Origin: Streptomyces sp. MMG1121
GTDB taxonomy: Bacteria; Actinomycetota; Actinomycetes; Streptomycetales; Streptomycetaceae
Length of the DNA: 64,000 nt
NCBI RefSeq assembly: GCF_001280015.1
Contig: NZ_LGDV01000051.1
Coordinates: forward strand, 80,328 to 144,327
Direction: 5' to 3'
The translations under genes and the position numbers were made by a program. This document shows positions 9,441-20,343 of this stretch, in pieces. Below the pieces are notes generated by a model. The model was not told the origin of the DNA. It worked only from the letters and a program-made list of their open reading frames with translations, and searched no databases. Numbering within the stretch: the stretch's first letter is position 1; each line of letters opens with the position of its first letter.

Positions 9441-10061
9441 CTACTCGACCGCGCGCAGCCGCGCCGAGGCGGGCAGCACCGTCTCGGCCGCTTCGCCACT
9501 GGCTGTGTGCTCGCCGGCCTGCGCGGCGATGGCCGCGTCCTCGAAGGCGGCGAGCGCCTCGCGGCACCGCTCCACCGCCGACCGCGCCGCCTCACCTCCC
9601 GGGGCGCCGAAGTAGTCCCGGGCCGCGATCTTGGCGAGCCACTTGTCGAACCGCTCCAGGTCCGCCTCGGACTCCTCCACCTCCGCATAGGTGGCCCGCC
9701 CCCGGGCGGTCTCCTTCTCCAGCTCGGCAAGAAGGTCCGGGGCACGCTCGACCACCTCGGCGTACTCGGTGTCCCGCTCGGCGTTGAACTCCGCGACGAG
9801 CTGCGCGTATTCGCCCGCATCGGTGACCGCCACGGTCAGCGAGCGGGCCGTACCGCCGTCCTTGCGGACCGAGGCGATCAGCCGCTGCACCTGACGGCGC
9901 ACCGGGTCCCGGTCGGGCAGCAGGCACACCGACTGCTGCAGATACAGCGCCCCCAGCGAGCGCAGCTTGCGCCACACCCGCACCCGGGTCGCCGCCGGCG
10001 CCCCTGCCGTGCTCGCCGACACCAGCAAGAACCCGTCCGGCTCCACCACATCTTGGGTCAT
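9441..10061 (-). CDS. ChrB N-terminal domain protein
   Basis: 206 aa from ATG 10061. The first half matches the ChrB N-terminal domain pattern: a strand near FLLVSAST, a basic helix TRVRVWRKLRSLGALYLQQ, SVCLLPDRDPVRRQVQRL, then FNAERDTEYAEVVE. The second half is a charged helical region. ChrB proteins are associated with chromate sensing and resistance, but the ChrA transporter and the ChrB C-terminal domain are not next to it, so chromate is not proven. It heads the 10061-8360 operon and is divergent from the PAP2 gene. The 5' flank contains two GTAAC copies 9 bp apart at 10062-10077, a possible regulatory motif. Confidence 0.65.
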   Translation of the reverse strand: MTQDVVEPDGFLLVSASTAGAPAATRVRVWRKLRSLGALYLQQSVCLLPDRDPVRRQVQRLIASVRKDGGTARSLTVAVTDAGEYAQLVAEFNAERDTEYAEVVERAPDLLAELEKETARGRATYAEVEESEADLERFDKWLAKIAARDYFGAPGGEAARSAVERCREALAAFEDAAIAAQAGEHTASGEAAETVLPASARLRAVE

Positions 10062-10184
10062 GTAACGACCGTAACATCCATGATGAAACGCAGAGCACGA
10101 AGAGCCGCTGAGGTGCTGCTGTCCAGGGACCTGCCGCAGCGTCCCGGGCCGCCCGTCCCGCCTGTACATCCCGGAGTAGCGCCC

Positions 10185-10890
10185 ATGCCGCACGCCCTGC
10201 CGAGCCCGCCCCGTCTGCCCAACGCCCGCCAGGCCGCCGGGGCAACGCTCGCCGTCCTGGCCCTGGCGGCGATGCTCGCGCTGTTCGTCAAGGTCGCCGA
10301 CCTGCTCGCCGAGCGACACGCCGGACTAATCGACCACACCGCGCTCGCCGAGGCCGTCGAGCACCGCAGCCCGCTCGCGACCGCCTGCATGGAGGCGGTC
10401 AGCACCCTGGCCGAGCTGCCCCTGATGGCCGCGACCGCCCTGCTGGCCCTCACCTTGTCCTACCGCGCGCGCAGCTGGCGGCCCCTCGCCTTGACCGGGG
10501 GCACGGCCGTGCTCGCCATCGGGCTCGCCACGCTCGTCAAGGAGGTCGCCGCGCGCACCCGGCCCCCGCTGGCCTCCGCCGTGATCCAGGAGACCGGACA
10601 CTCCTTCCCCTCCCGCCACACCACCGTGGCCACCGCCCTCCTGCTCGCCACCGCCTACCTCCCTGGCCCGCCGCGCAGGCTCGCGCTCCTGTGCACTCGC
10701 CTGATGGACCGCCGCCCTGGCGCTGTCCGCGCTGGTCGCCGCCAGCCGCGTCTACCTCGGCGTTCACTGGGCTACCGACGTCACCGCCGGTTTCGCCCTC
10801 GGCGCCGCCGCCACCCTCACCCTGATCACCATCGACGTCGGACTTCACCTCTGGGCCCGCGGGCCGCAAGGACCGCACCCGAGGCACTGA
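10185..10890 (+). pseudogene. PAP2-family phosphatase broken by a +1 frameshift
   Basis: Starting at ATG 10185 the frame encodes an N-terminal membrane segment, further hydrophobic helices, and PAP2 motif 1 (KEVAARTRP) and motif 2 (PSRHTT). Motif 3 (SRVYLGVHWATD) follows only in the next frame, which runs to the TGA at 10888-10890. The switch lies between about 10695 and 10725. All three catalytic signatures are therefore present but split over two frames, as expected from one extra base. An intact protein would be a membrane phosphatidic-acid or undecaprenyl-pyrophosphate-type phosphatase of about 230 aa. Either the gene is recently inactivated or the base is a sequencing error. I saw no slippery heptamer suggesting programmed shifting. 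Confidence 0.7.
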
Positions 10891-10937
10891 CGCCTCCCAC
10901 GCATGCTCGGGGCCGACGGCCGGTGACCGACGGCGGC

Positions 10938-12938
10938 TTACGAGCGGGTCCCCTGCGGGGCGGCGGCGCGGCTCCAGGCGGCGTCCCGCAGCAGGCGGAG
11001 CCCGTTGAGGCCGACGATGACGGTCGAGCCCTCGTGGCCGAGGACACCGAGCGGCAGCGGCAGGTGACCGACCAGGTCCCAGATGACCAGCCCGGAGATG
11101 AACACGGCGGCGATGACCAGGTTCTGCACCACCAGGCGGCGGGCTGCCCGCGAGAGGCCAATGACCTTGGGGACGGTGGCGAGTTCGTCGCGGACGATGA
11201 CGGCGTCGGCCGTCTCCAGGGCGAGGTCGGAGCCCGCGCGGCCCATGGCGATGCCAGTGTGGGCGGCGGCCAGGGCGGGTGCGTCGTTGACCCCGTCGCC
11301 GATGACCAGCACCTTGCGCCCCCGCGCCTCCAGGCGCCGTACGGCTTCGACCTTGTCCTGGGGCAGCAGACCGGCGTGGACCTCGTCGCTGGTGATACCG
11401 ACCTCGGCGCCCAGGCGGGCGGCGGCGCGCGGGTTGTCGCCCGTCACCAGCATCGGAGAGCTGCCGGTCAGCATGGTCAGGGCGGCGACGGTCTCGGAGG
11501 CGTCGGGCCGCAGCCGGTCGGCGATGCCCAGCACCCCGACGGGGACGCCATCGCGCAGGACCAGGACGGCCGTGCGACCGCCGTCCTCCAGGTCGGCCGC
11601 GACCTGGGCGGCGCGGGCCGCCTCGGTGTCGTCGGCGCCGTCGAGGAGGCGGGCGGGTGCGCCGACCGCGACCGTGTGGCCGTCGACAGTGGCGGTGACG
11701 CCGACGCCCGGCGTGGAGGTGAAGTCCCGCATGTCGGCGATGGGCAGGCCGCGGGTGCGGGCGGCGTCGACGACGGCGCGGGCCAGCGGGTGTTCGCTGG
11801 GGTGCTCGGCGGCGGCCGCGAGTGCCAGCAGGGCGTCCTCGGCCAGCCCGGAGCCGTCCAGGGGGCGGATGTCGGTGACGCGAGGGGTGCCCTCGGTGAG
11901 GGTGCCGGTCTTGTCCAGGGCGACCGCGTCGACCTGCCCGAGACGCTCCATCACCACGGCGGACTTCACCAGGACGCCGTGGCGCCCGGCGTTGGCGATC
12001 GCGGACAGCAGCGGCGGCATCGTCGCCAGGACCACCGCGCAGGGCGAGGCCACGATCATGAAGGTCATCGCCCGCAGCAGCGAGCCGGTCAGGTCTCCGC
12101 CGAACGCGAGGGGGACCAGGAAGACCGCCAGGGTCGCGACGACCATGCCCAGGCTGTACCGCTGCTCGACCTTCTCGATGAACAGCTGGGTGGGCGCCTT
12201 GGTCTCGGAAGCCTCCTCGACCATCGCCACGATCCGGGCGATCACCGAGTCCGAGGCATCCCGTTCGACCTTCACCCGCAGCGCGCCGGTGCCGTTGAGG
12301 GTGCCGGCGAAGACCTCGTCCCCGGTCTCCTTCGCGACCGGCAGCGGCTCGCCGGTGATGGTGGCCTGGTCCACCTCGCTGGCCCCGGTAAGAACACGGC
12401 CGTCCGCGCCGACCCGCTCGCCGGGGCGGACCAGGATGGTGTCCCCGACCACCAGTTCCTCGGTGGGGACCGTCGCCTCGCTCCCGTCGTCGGCCAGCCG
12501 GGTGGCCGTGGCGGGCGCGAGGTCGAGCAGACCCCGCACCGCGTCCTGAGTACGGGCGGTGGCCAGCGCCTCCAGCGCGCCGGAGGTGGCGAAGATGACG
12601 ATCAGCAGCGCGCCGTCCATCACCTGCCCGATCGAGGCCGCGCCGATCGCGGCCACGATCATCAACAGGTCCACATCCAGGGTCTTCTCCCGCAGCGCCG
12701 TCAGCCCCGCCCAGGCTGGCTCCCACCCGCCGGTGAGGTAGGAGGCGGCGCACAGCGGACCCCACGCCCAGGCGGGTGCGCCGGTCAGCTGAAGCGGCAG
12801 CGCGATCAGGAACAGCGCCAGTGCAGCGGCGGCCCAGCGCGCTTCCGCCAGGGCGAACACCCGCGTACGGCGCTTCGGCGCCGTACGCGAGGCGGCCGGA
12901 GCCGCCTGCGCGGGCCGCTGGATCAGGTCGGAAGGCAT
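10938..12938 (-). CDS. P1B-4-type heavy-metal-translocating ATPase
   Basis: 666 aa with the full P-type set: actuator loop with TGEP (usual TGES altered), phosphorylation motif DKTGTLTEG near residue 340, the HP motif in SEHPLARAV, ATP-site TGDN and the hinge GDGVNDAPAL. The transmembrane metal motif is SPC (near 297), not CPC, and the last helices carry HEGST and LNGLRLL (near 633). SPC plus HEG(G/S)T is the signature of subgroup P1B-4 (CoaT/CtpD; Co, Fe, sometimes Zn). There is no N-terminal HMA or His-rich domain, as usual for that group. It should pump a divalent metal out of the cytoplasm. ATG 12938 is preceded by AAGGGG. It is divergent from an ArsR repressor and separated from it by an operator-like palindrome. 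Confidence 0.88.
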   Translation of the reverse strand: MPSDLIQRPAQAAPAASRTAPKRRTRVFALAEARWAAAALALFLIALPLQLTGAPAWAWGPLCAASYLTGGWEPAWAGLTALREKTLDVDLLMIVAAIGAASIGQVMDGALLIVIFATSGALEALATARTQDAVRGLLDLAPATATRLADDGSEATVPTEELVVGDTILVRPGERVGADGRVLTGASEVDQATITGEPLPVAKETGDEVFAGTLNGTGALRVKVERDASDSVIARIVAMVEEASETKAPTQLFIEKVEQRYSLGMVVATLAVFLVPLAFGGDLTGSLLRAMTFMIVASPCAVVLATMPPLLSAIANAGRHGVLVKSAVVMERLGQVDAVALDKTGTLTEGTPRVTDIRPLDGSGLAEDALLALAAAAEHPSEHPLARAVVDAARTRGLPIADMRDFTSTPGVGVTATVDGHTVAVGAPARLLDGADDTEAARAAQVAADLEDGGRTAVLVLRDGVPVGVLGIADRLRPDASETVAALTMLTGSSPMLVTGDNPRAAARLGAEVGITSDEVHAGLLPQDKVEAVRRLEARGRKVLVIGDGVNDAPALAAAHTGIAMGRAGSDLALETADAVIVRDELATVPKVIGLSRAARRLVVQNLVIAAVFISGLVIWDLVGHLPLPLGVLGHEGSTVIVGLNGLRLLRDAAWSRAAAPQGTRS

Positions 12939-12990
12939 GACAAAACAACCCCTTCAGGGCGGTGGATGGCGACACACTCACCGTACAGGA

Positions 12991-13014
12991 ACATCTGAAC
13001 AGGTCTTCACATGT
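12991..13014. promoter_or_regulatory. SmtB/ArsR-type operator palindrome
   Basis: An imperfect 12-12 inverted repeat: left half ACATCTGAACAG, and the reverse complement of the right half is ACATGTGAAGAC, with 9 of 12 positions identical. TGAA/TTCA cores in such halves are typical of SmtB/CzrA/NmtR operators. It lies between the divergent P1B-4 ATPase (start 12938) and ArsR (start 13034) genes, so one repressor could control both. Confidence 0.7.
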
Positions 13015-13033
13015 CACCGGTAGGATGGGGTCC

Positions 13034-13423
13034 ATGGGTCATGGAACCGACGACAAGCACCACGCCACCCCGCGCGAGCGCCTGGACGCGGCCGGGGCCA
13101 CCGACGTCGCCGCCACCCTCCAGGCCCTGGCGACGCCGTCGCGGCTGTACATCCTGGCCCGCCTCCAAGAAGGCCCCTGTGCGGTCGGTGACCTCGCCGA
13201 GGCGGTGGGCATGGAGGCATCGGCCTGTTCCCACCAGCTGCGCCTGCTGCGCAATCTCGGGCTTGTCACCGGAGAGCGCCGGGGCCGCTCCATCGTCTAC
13301 GCCCTCTACGACAACCACGTCGCCGAGCTGCTGGAACAGGCCCTGTACCACGTCGAGCATCTGCGGCTCGGCTTGCGTGATGTCCTCGCCGCCGAAGTGG
13401 CTCCGGCCGCGGTCCGGCGGTAG
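13034..13423 (+). CDS. ArsR/SmtB-family metal-sensing repressor
   Basis: 129 aa from ATG 13034 (GGATGGGG upstream; ATG 13025 is an alternative start). The fold is the standard winged helix: LQALATPSRLYILARLQEG, recognition helix SACSHQLRLLRNLGLV, wing GERRGRSIVYALYD. The C-terminal helix carries DNHVAELLEQALYHVEH, which is D-x-H-x10-H-x2-H, the complete alpha-5 metal site used by SmtB, CzrA and NmtR for Zn, Co or Ni. No alpha-3N CxxC site is seen. The predicted action is metal-released repression of the divergent ATPase gene and of itself through the 12991-13014 palindrome. A Co/Zn sensor fits the P1B-4 pump best. Confidence 0.88.
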   Translation: MGHGTDDKHHATPRERLDAAGATDVAATLQALATPSRLYILARLQEGPCAVGDLAEAVGMEASACSHQLRLLRNLGLVTGERRGRSIVYALYDNHVAELLEQALYHVEHLRLGLRDVLAAEVAPAAVRR

Positions 13424-13540
13424 CCGGCCGCCGCCCACTGGCGTCCGCCGGCCGCGGCGAAAGGCGGCCGGTAGCCGGGCGGGGATCGGCGAGAATGCCC
13501 CCGAGCGCCCGCGACCGCTGTCGAATGGAGTCATCGAGAC

Positions 13541-14047
13541 GTGACAGCTCCGATCGCTGTGCTGCTGGTCGGCATCACCGGCTCCGGCAAGACCGTCCTC
13601 GCCCAGGCTCTCCAAGAGCGGGGCCTGGTCCGCCTCTCCGTCGACGAGGAGGTCCACCGCCTCCACGGCCGCTACGGCGTCGACTACCCCGAGCACGAAT
13701 ACTCCGAGCGCGAACGCCCCGTCGTCGACGCCGTACGCGCCCAGCTCACCCAGCAGCTGGGCGCCGGACACGACGTCGTCCTGGACCACGGTCTGTGGCT
13801 CCGCGCTGACCGCGAAGCGTGGAAGAAGCTGGTGGAGGCCGCGGGCGGACGCCCGCGCCTGGTGTACCTCCCCGTCGAGAAGGCGGAGCTGCTGCGGCGC
13901 CTCGAGCAACGCAACCAGCGCGAGGACGCCAACGCGCTCACCGTCACCCCCGAGGCGCTCGACGACTTCTTCGCCCGCTTCGAGCCCCCAGCCGACGACG
14001 AGGGCGCCCTCGTCTACACCGGCGACGTGGACGCGGTTCTGCGGTGA
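13541..14047 (+). CDS. Small P-loop kinase-like ATPase
   Basis: 168 aa from GTG 13541, with GGAG 11 nt upstream. Walker A is GITGSGKT at residues 10-17. A DEEVH segment follows, and an HDVVLDHGLWLRADRE stretch resembles the catalytic region of the chloramphenicol phosphotransferase/zeta-toxin-like kinase group. A basic lid-like segment (RLEQRNQREDANA) follows. It is therefore a cytosolic nucleoside-triphosphate-dependent phosphotransferase of unknown substrate. Its 3' end overlaps the end of the convergent LysR-like remnant by about 34 nt. Confidence 0.7.
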   Translation: MTAPIAVLLVGITGSGKTVLAQALQERGLVRLSVDEEVHRLHGRYGVDYPEHEYSERERPVVDAVRAQLTQQLGAGHDVVLDHGLWLRADREAWKKLVEAAGGRPRLVYLPVEKAELLRRLEQRNQREDANALTVTPEALDDFFARFEPPADDEGALVYTGDVDAVLR

Positions 14048-14717
14048 CCGTCACCGAGCAGAGCAGCGAGCGGACCTGCCGCGGCGAGGACCTCTTTCCC
14101 GAAATCGGTCAGGCGCATCCGGTGCCCGCACTGTCCGCGTATCAAGAGCTGCCCTCGTAGGTCGCGCTCCAGGTGCTGCAGCTGCACGGTCATCGTCGAC
14201 GGTGACGTGCCCACGGCGCGGCAGTACGCCGCGAGCGAGGGATAGTCCACGGCCTGCAACAACCGCAGGAGTCGGCGGCGCCCGTCGAAGGTGCGCACAG
14301 CAGGCTGCACAAGGGCGGGGAAGCGGTCGACGCCCGACGCGTCTGCGGGGCGGCGGGGCTTGCGCTTCTTCTTGTGCGGGCGGCGTACGGTCGCGCGGTC
14401 CCAGGTCTCCCGTGGCAGGTCGGCCAGGGTGCAGGCCCAGCTCTCGACGGCTTGGACGACTTCCCGGCCCAAGGCGGTGAGTTCCAGCTTTCGGCCCCGG
14501 CTCGCGCGGAGCAGCAGCGGTCCGCCGAGGTCCTCCTCCAGGCGCTTGAGCTGCATGGTGAGCGTGGCCGGGTTGAGGCCGTGCGTCTGGCACGCCTCGG
14601 TGAGGGTGGGGTAGTGGTCACCTGGATGAAGATGCGCAGCCGGCGGAGTGCGTAGGAGTTGCCCAGGGCGGGCCGCAGCACTTCCGGGGCCGTAGCGAAC
14701 TCCTGCAGGAGTACGTC
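14014..14717 (-). pseudogene. Tandem LysR-HTH protein, N-truncated and frameshifted
   Basis: The minus strand encodes two copies of a LysR-type winged helix: HYPTLTEACQTHGLNPATLT...KRLEEDLGGPLL and DYPSLAAYCRAVGTSPSTMT...QHLERDLRGQLL, joined by a basic linker with KKKRK. The segment that should precede copy one (LRPALGNSYALRRLRIFIQ) is in another frame; a single missing base near 14620 separates them. The same lead-in sequence precedes copy two (FPALVQPAVRTFDGRRRLLRLLQ), showing that the unit is a repeat of about 90 aa. No effector-binding domain is present. Probably a decayed DNA-binding protein; an alternative is a functional shorter protein starting inside the second frame. Confidence 0.6.
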
Positions 14718-14863
14718 TCACCGCGTTGTCCCTTGGGCCGGACGAGGGCCATCGTCAATGAGAAAGGGGCACGCGAAATGCGAACCTACAGTCCGGGAGC
14801 GTCGTCACACGCTTGTCACGCGTGAACCGGAATGCCCTTCCCTGGGCGCCGGTTGCCCCCTCC

Positions 14864-17280
<2,417 letters not shown>

Positions 17281-17678
17281 GCGCACTCCCCGGTTCTGCG
17301 ATCCCCGGACAGCGGGCCCCGTCGGTTCACCACCGGCGGGGCCCGCTGTCGTGTCCGGCGTGGCGACGGACGTGCCCCACCAGTGGCGCAAAATAGTCAG
17401 GTCCATGATCTGTCACCTGTGGTACACATGGAAGTCGCGAAGCGGGGGCCCACCTCACACTCACGCCCACATACCGGCGGCACGGCCATCTTGCACTGCA
17501 GCACACATGTTCCCGGGGACCAGGCCGTATGCCGTACCTCCCGTGAGCCACCGCATCCGGCCCGATGCGGAGCGGGACGCGAATCAGCCGATCACGCCAG
17601 CCTCTTCGACCGGTCAAGGGAGCACTGTGCCCGCACATTCAGCCATGCCCGACACGGCACGACCCCGGTAGCAGCGGC
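17281..17678. other. Spacer between argG and the biosynthetic cluster
   Basis: After the argG terminator (17308-17350) this region holds no convincing gene in any frame. It is the presumed promoter and leader region of the thioesterase gene at 17679. I could not identify confident -35/-10 boxes. Confidence 0.5.
17308..17350 (+). terminator. Strong hairpin terminator of argG
   Basis: A perfect 14-bp inverted repeat: GACAGCGGGCCCCG at 17308-17321 and CGGGGCCCGCTGTC at 17337-17350, with a 15-nt loop. It starts 28 nt after the argG stop. No long T-run follows, as is common in Streptomyces. It marks the left border of the peptide cluster. Confidence 0.85.
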
Positions 17679-18425
17679 GTGTCTCTGCACCGCTTCGCCT
17701 CGCCGGCCCCCGACGCCTCCGAAGTCCCCGACGCCCCACGAGCCGCTCTGGTCTGCTTCCCGCACGCGGGCGGCGGGGCGACGACGTTCGCTCCCTGGCG
17801 ACGCCGACTCCCCGACCGGCTCGATCTGTACGCCTATGTGGCGCCCGGGCGTGAGGAACGCGGCAGGGAGGCGACCCTGGGATCGGTCGCCGAACTCGTC
17901 GCGGACGCCCTGCCGGCCGTGCTGGCGCTTCCCGGACCGCTGGTCCTGCTCGGACACAGCTTCGGCGCCTGTCTGGCCTACGAGCTGACCCATCGGCTGA
18001 CGGCGGAAGGGCGCCCGCCGGCCCATCTCGTCGTGCTCGCCGCCGGAGCGCCGGGTCCGACGACACCCCGGCCCGTCCGGGACGACCACGACATCGAGTT
18101 GCTGTGGAAGCGCCTCGGCGCGAACCCGGCGGGGCTCGGGCGCCCCGAGTTCCGGGAGAGGTTCTTTCCGCCGCTGCGCGCCGACCTCACCGCGCACGCG
18201 TCCTTCCGTCCGCCATCGAACCGGCCCCTGCTGACCACGCCGGTCACCGTGATGTACGGGGACGAGGACTCCGATGTGACGGCCGACGCGGCAGCCACCT
18301 GGCGCGAGCTGTGCGCCGGACCGTTCCGCCTTACCGCGATACCGGGCGGGCACTTCTTTCCGCAGAACTCGACAACTGCCACGATCGGCGCGCTCGTCCA
18401 CGCTCTTGACGTCCAGTTCGGGTGA
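17679..18425 (+). CDS. Type II thioesterase (copy 1)
   Basis: 248 aa from GTG 17679; the longer open frame lacks conservation. An alpha/beta hydrolase of the external NRPS/PKS editing type: CFPHAGGGATTFAPWR at the N-terminus, nucleophile elbow GHSFGA near residue 92-97, Asp in YGDEDSD and His in PGGHFFP. Such enzymes hydrolyse wrong acyl groups from PCP phosphopantetheine arms; here one may also release the final peptide because no integrated TE domain exists. First gene of the cluster, followed 127 bp later by the His A-PCP gene. Two further type II thioesterases lie at 47433-49021. Confidence 0.9.
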   Translation: MSLHRFASPAPDASEVPDAPRAALVCFPHAGGGATTFAPWRRRLPDRLDLYAYVAPGREERGREATLGSVAELVADALPAVLALPGPLVLLGHSFGACLAYELTHRLTAEGRPPAHLVVLAAGAPGPTTPRPVRDDHDIELLWKRLGANPAGLGRPEFRERFFPPLRADLTAHASFRPPSNRPLLTTPVTVMYGDEDSDVTADAAATWRELCAGPFRLTAIPGGHFFPQNSTTATIGALVHALDVQFG

Positions 18426-18552
18426 AATCGGTCATGTTCCGTCGCGGTCGCTGTGGCGGAATACGGAGACGCGCCCTTGATCGCTCGATTGACGGCCGAT
18501 AAAGTGCCGGAGTCGAGAATTCACGGTAATCGCACTAGGGGGACGTGTTTCG

Positions 18553-20343
18553 ATGACATCCGACACACCGCGGACCCTGCACCAGTTTTTCGAGGAGTGC
18601 GTACGGAAAGCTCCCGAAAACATCGCCCTGGAGTACGACGGAGAATGCATCGCCTACGGTGATCTCAATCGTCGGGCGAACAGACTGGCGCATTATCTGC
18701 GCGACACCGCCGGAGTCCGGCCGGACGATCCGGTGGCCATCCTGGTGCGGCACCCGCCGAGCGTGATCGTCGGCATGCTCGCCGTCCTCAAGGCCGGCGG
18801 CGCCTACCTCGCGCTGGATCCGGACAATCCGCCGGGTGTGACACAGCGGATCATCGAGAGCGTCGAGCCCCGGGCCGTACTGGTCGAGTCCTCGGCGGTG
18901 GCGGGCGCGGCCTTCTTCAGCGGCGAGCTGTTCGTCATGGACGTGATGAGCGCGGCCCTCGACACACCGGACACCGATCCGGCCCCGGTGACGGCGTCCT
19001 CGGACCTCGCCTATGTGATCCACACGTCGGGCACGACGGGCACGCCCAAGGCCATCGCCGTCGAGCACCATGCGATCATCCGCACCCTGCACTGGCGCAA
19101 CGCGTTCTACGGATTCGGCCCGGACGACACGACGCTCGCGATGCCGCGCCCCTCGTTCGACAGTTCCGTGGCGGACACCTTCTGCGCCCTCACCTCGGGT
19201 GCCCGTCTGCTCCTTCCGCTGCGGGACCGGATTACCGACCGGCGTTATCTCGTCGGTTTGATGGAGCAGCGCGAAATCTCCCATTTCCTCATCACGCCGG
19301 CCCTGTACCATCGCCTGCTCAGGGGTATGAGCCCGCAGACGACCAAAGCCCTGCGGAGCGTCACGATCGCCGGGGAATGGTTTACCTCAAGCCTTGTGCG
19401 GGAACATTTCTCGCGACTTCCGGACGTGAAACTCTTCAACGAATACGGACCGTCCGAGAATTCGGTGTGCTCCACGGTTCATCCCCTCGCCGCGACGGAC
19501 CGGAACGTGCTCATCGGAAAGCCGATCGACCACACCGAGGCCTTCGTGGTGGGCGAGGACGGAGAGCCACTGGGGCCGGGCGGCACGGGTGAACTCCTGC
19601 TCGCCGGGGCCAGGCTGGCCAGAGGCTATCTGGGCGATCCCGCACTGACCGCGGAGAAGTTCTTCGTGCCCGCCTCGCCCCGGTTCGGCGGACAGCGCGT
19701 CTACCGGACCGGGGACATCGTCCGGGTCTGCGAGGACGGCGATCTGCAGTTCGTCGAGCGCCGCGACCAGCAGGTGAAGATCCGCGGCCGGCGTGTGGAG
19801 CTGAGCCAGGTGGCCGAGGTGCTGACCAAGGACGACGCGGTCGACCACGTCCACCTCCTGCGCCGTGCCACCGACTCGGCGACCCCCCGGCTGGTCGCCT
19901 TCGTCGTGGGCCCCACGGTGCGGGACATCGACCGGCTGCGCACGAGCGCGAAGGAGAACCTGCCGGACTACATGGTCCCCTCGGCGATCATCCCGGTCGA
20001 CGCCGTGCCCGTGACCGGCAACGGCAAGGTCGACGAAGCGGCCCTGGCCGCGCTGTACTCCGACGCCACCGACCGGCCCGGGCCCACGCCCGAGGCGGCG
20101 ACACCCGTCGAATCCGCGCTGCTCGCGATCTGGCAGAAGATCTTCGCCCCCCTCGGCGTCGGCCTCGACGACGACTTCTTCGACCTCGGCGGCGACTCCC
20201 TCAGCGTGATGGATCTCGTGTCCGACGCGGAGGAGCGCCTCGGCATCCAGCTCGACAACTCGGACCCCTACACGGCCCGGACCATTCGGAGCCTGGCGCT
20301 CCTCATCGAGAACCGACGCAGCAGCGAGGTGGGTATAGCGTGA
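18553..20343 (+). CDS. NRPS A-PCP didomain, histidine-type code
   Basis: 596 aa. An adenylation domain (about 10-500) starts directly at the N-terminus: A3 HTSGTTGTPKA near 156, A4 FDSSVAD, A5 NEYGPSENSV, A7 YRTGD, A10 NGKVDE. A carrier domain follows with the attachment Ser in DLGGDSLS near 550. Aligning the pocket by eye to GrsA gives D-S-A-L-T-A-E-V-C-K, very close to the known histidine code DSELTAEVCK. It should load His, or a derivative, on its own carrier. There is no C domain, so the residue is handed over in trans. AGGGGGACG precedes ATG 18553. The stop overlaps the halogenase start (GTGA), implying coupled action on the carrier-bound residue. Confidence 0.92.
   Translation: MTSDTPRTLHQFFEECVRKAPENIALEYDGECIAYGDLNRRANRLAHYLRDTAGVRPDDPVAILVRHPPSVIVGMLAVLKAGGAYLALDPDNPPGVTQRIIESVEPRAVLVESSAVAGAAFFSGELFVMDVMSAALDTPDTDPAPVTASSDLAYVIHTSGTTGTPKAIAVEHHAIIRTLHWRNAFYGFGPDDTTLAMPRPSFDSSVADTFCALTSGARLLLPLRDRITDRRYLVGLMEQREISHFLITPALYHRLLRGMSPQTTKALRSVTIAGEWFTSSLVREHFSRLPDVKLFNEYGPSENSVCSTVHPLAATDRNVLIGKPIDHTEAFVVGEDGEPLGPGGTGELLLAGARLARGYLGDPALTAEKFFVPASPRFGGQRVYRTGDIVRVCEDGDLQFVERRDQQVKIRGRRVELSQVAEVLTKDDAVDHVHLLRRATDSATPRLVAFVVGPTVRDIDRLRTSAKENLPDYMVPSAIIPVDAVPVTGNGKVDEAALAALYSDATDRPGPTPEAATPVESALLAIWQKIFAPLGVGLDDDFFDLGGDSLSVMDLVSDAEERLGIQLDNSDPYTARTIRSLALLIENRRSSEVGIA

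Noticed and set aside
10185..10890. Programmed ribosomal frameshifting in the PAP2 gene
   Set aside because: No slippery heptamer or downstream pseudoknot was apparent; an indel or sequencing error is simpler.
9507..12998. Long plus-strand open frame of over 1100 codons
   Set aside because: It is antisense to the ChrB-like and P-type ATPase genes and includes the PAP2 N-terminus; outside PAP2 its translation is low-complexity and has no domain. Long antisense frames are expected at this GC content.
14041..14160. Short plus-strand frame after the P-loop kinase gene
   Set aside because: It lies entirely antisense to the LysR-type HTH repeat, which shows clear homology.
18470..18550. Promoter with TTGATC and GATAAA boxes before the His A-PCP gene
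   Set aside because: The spacing is short (15 bp) and the boxes are weak; not enough to call a promoter.
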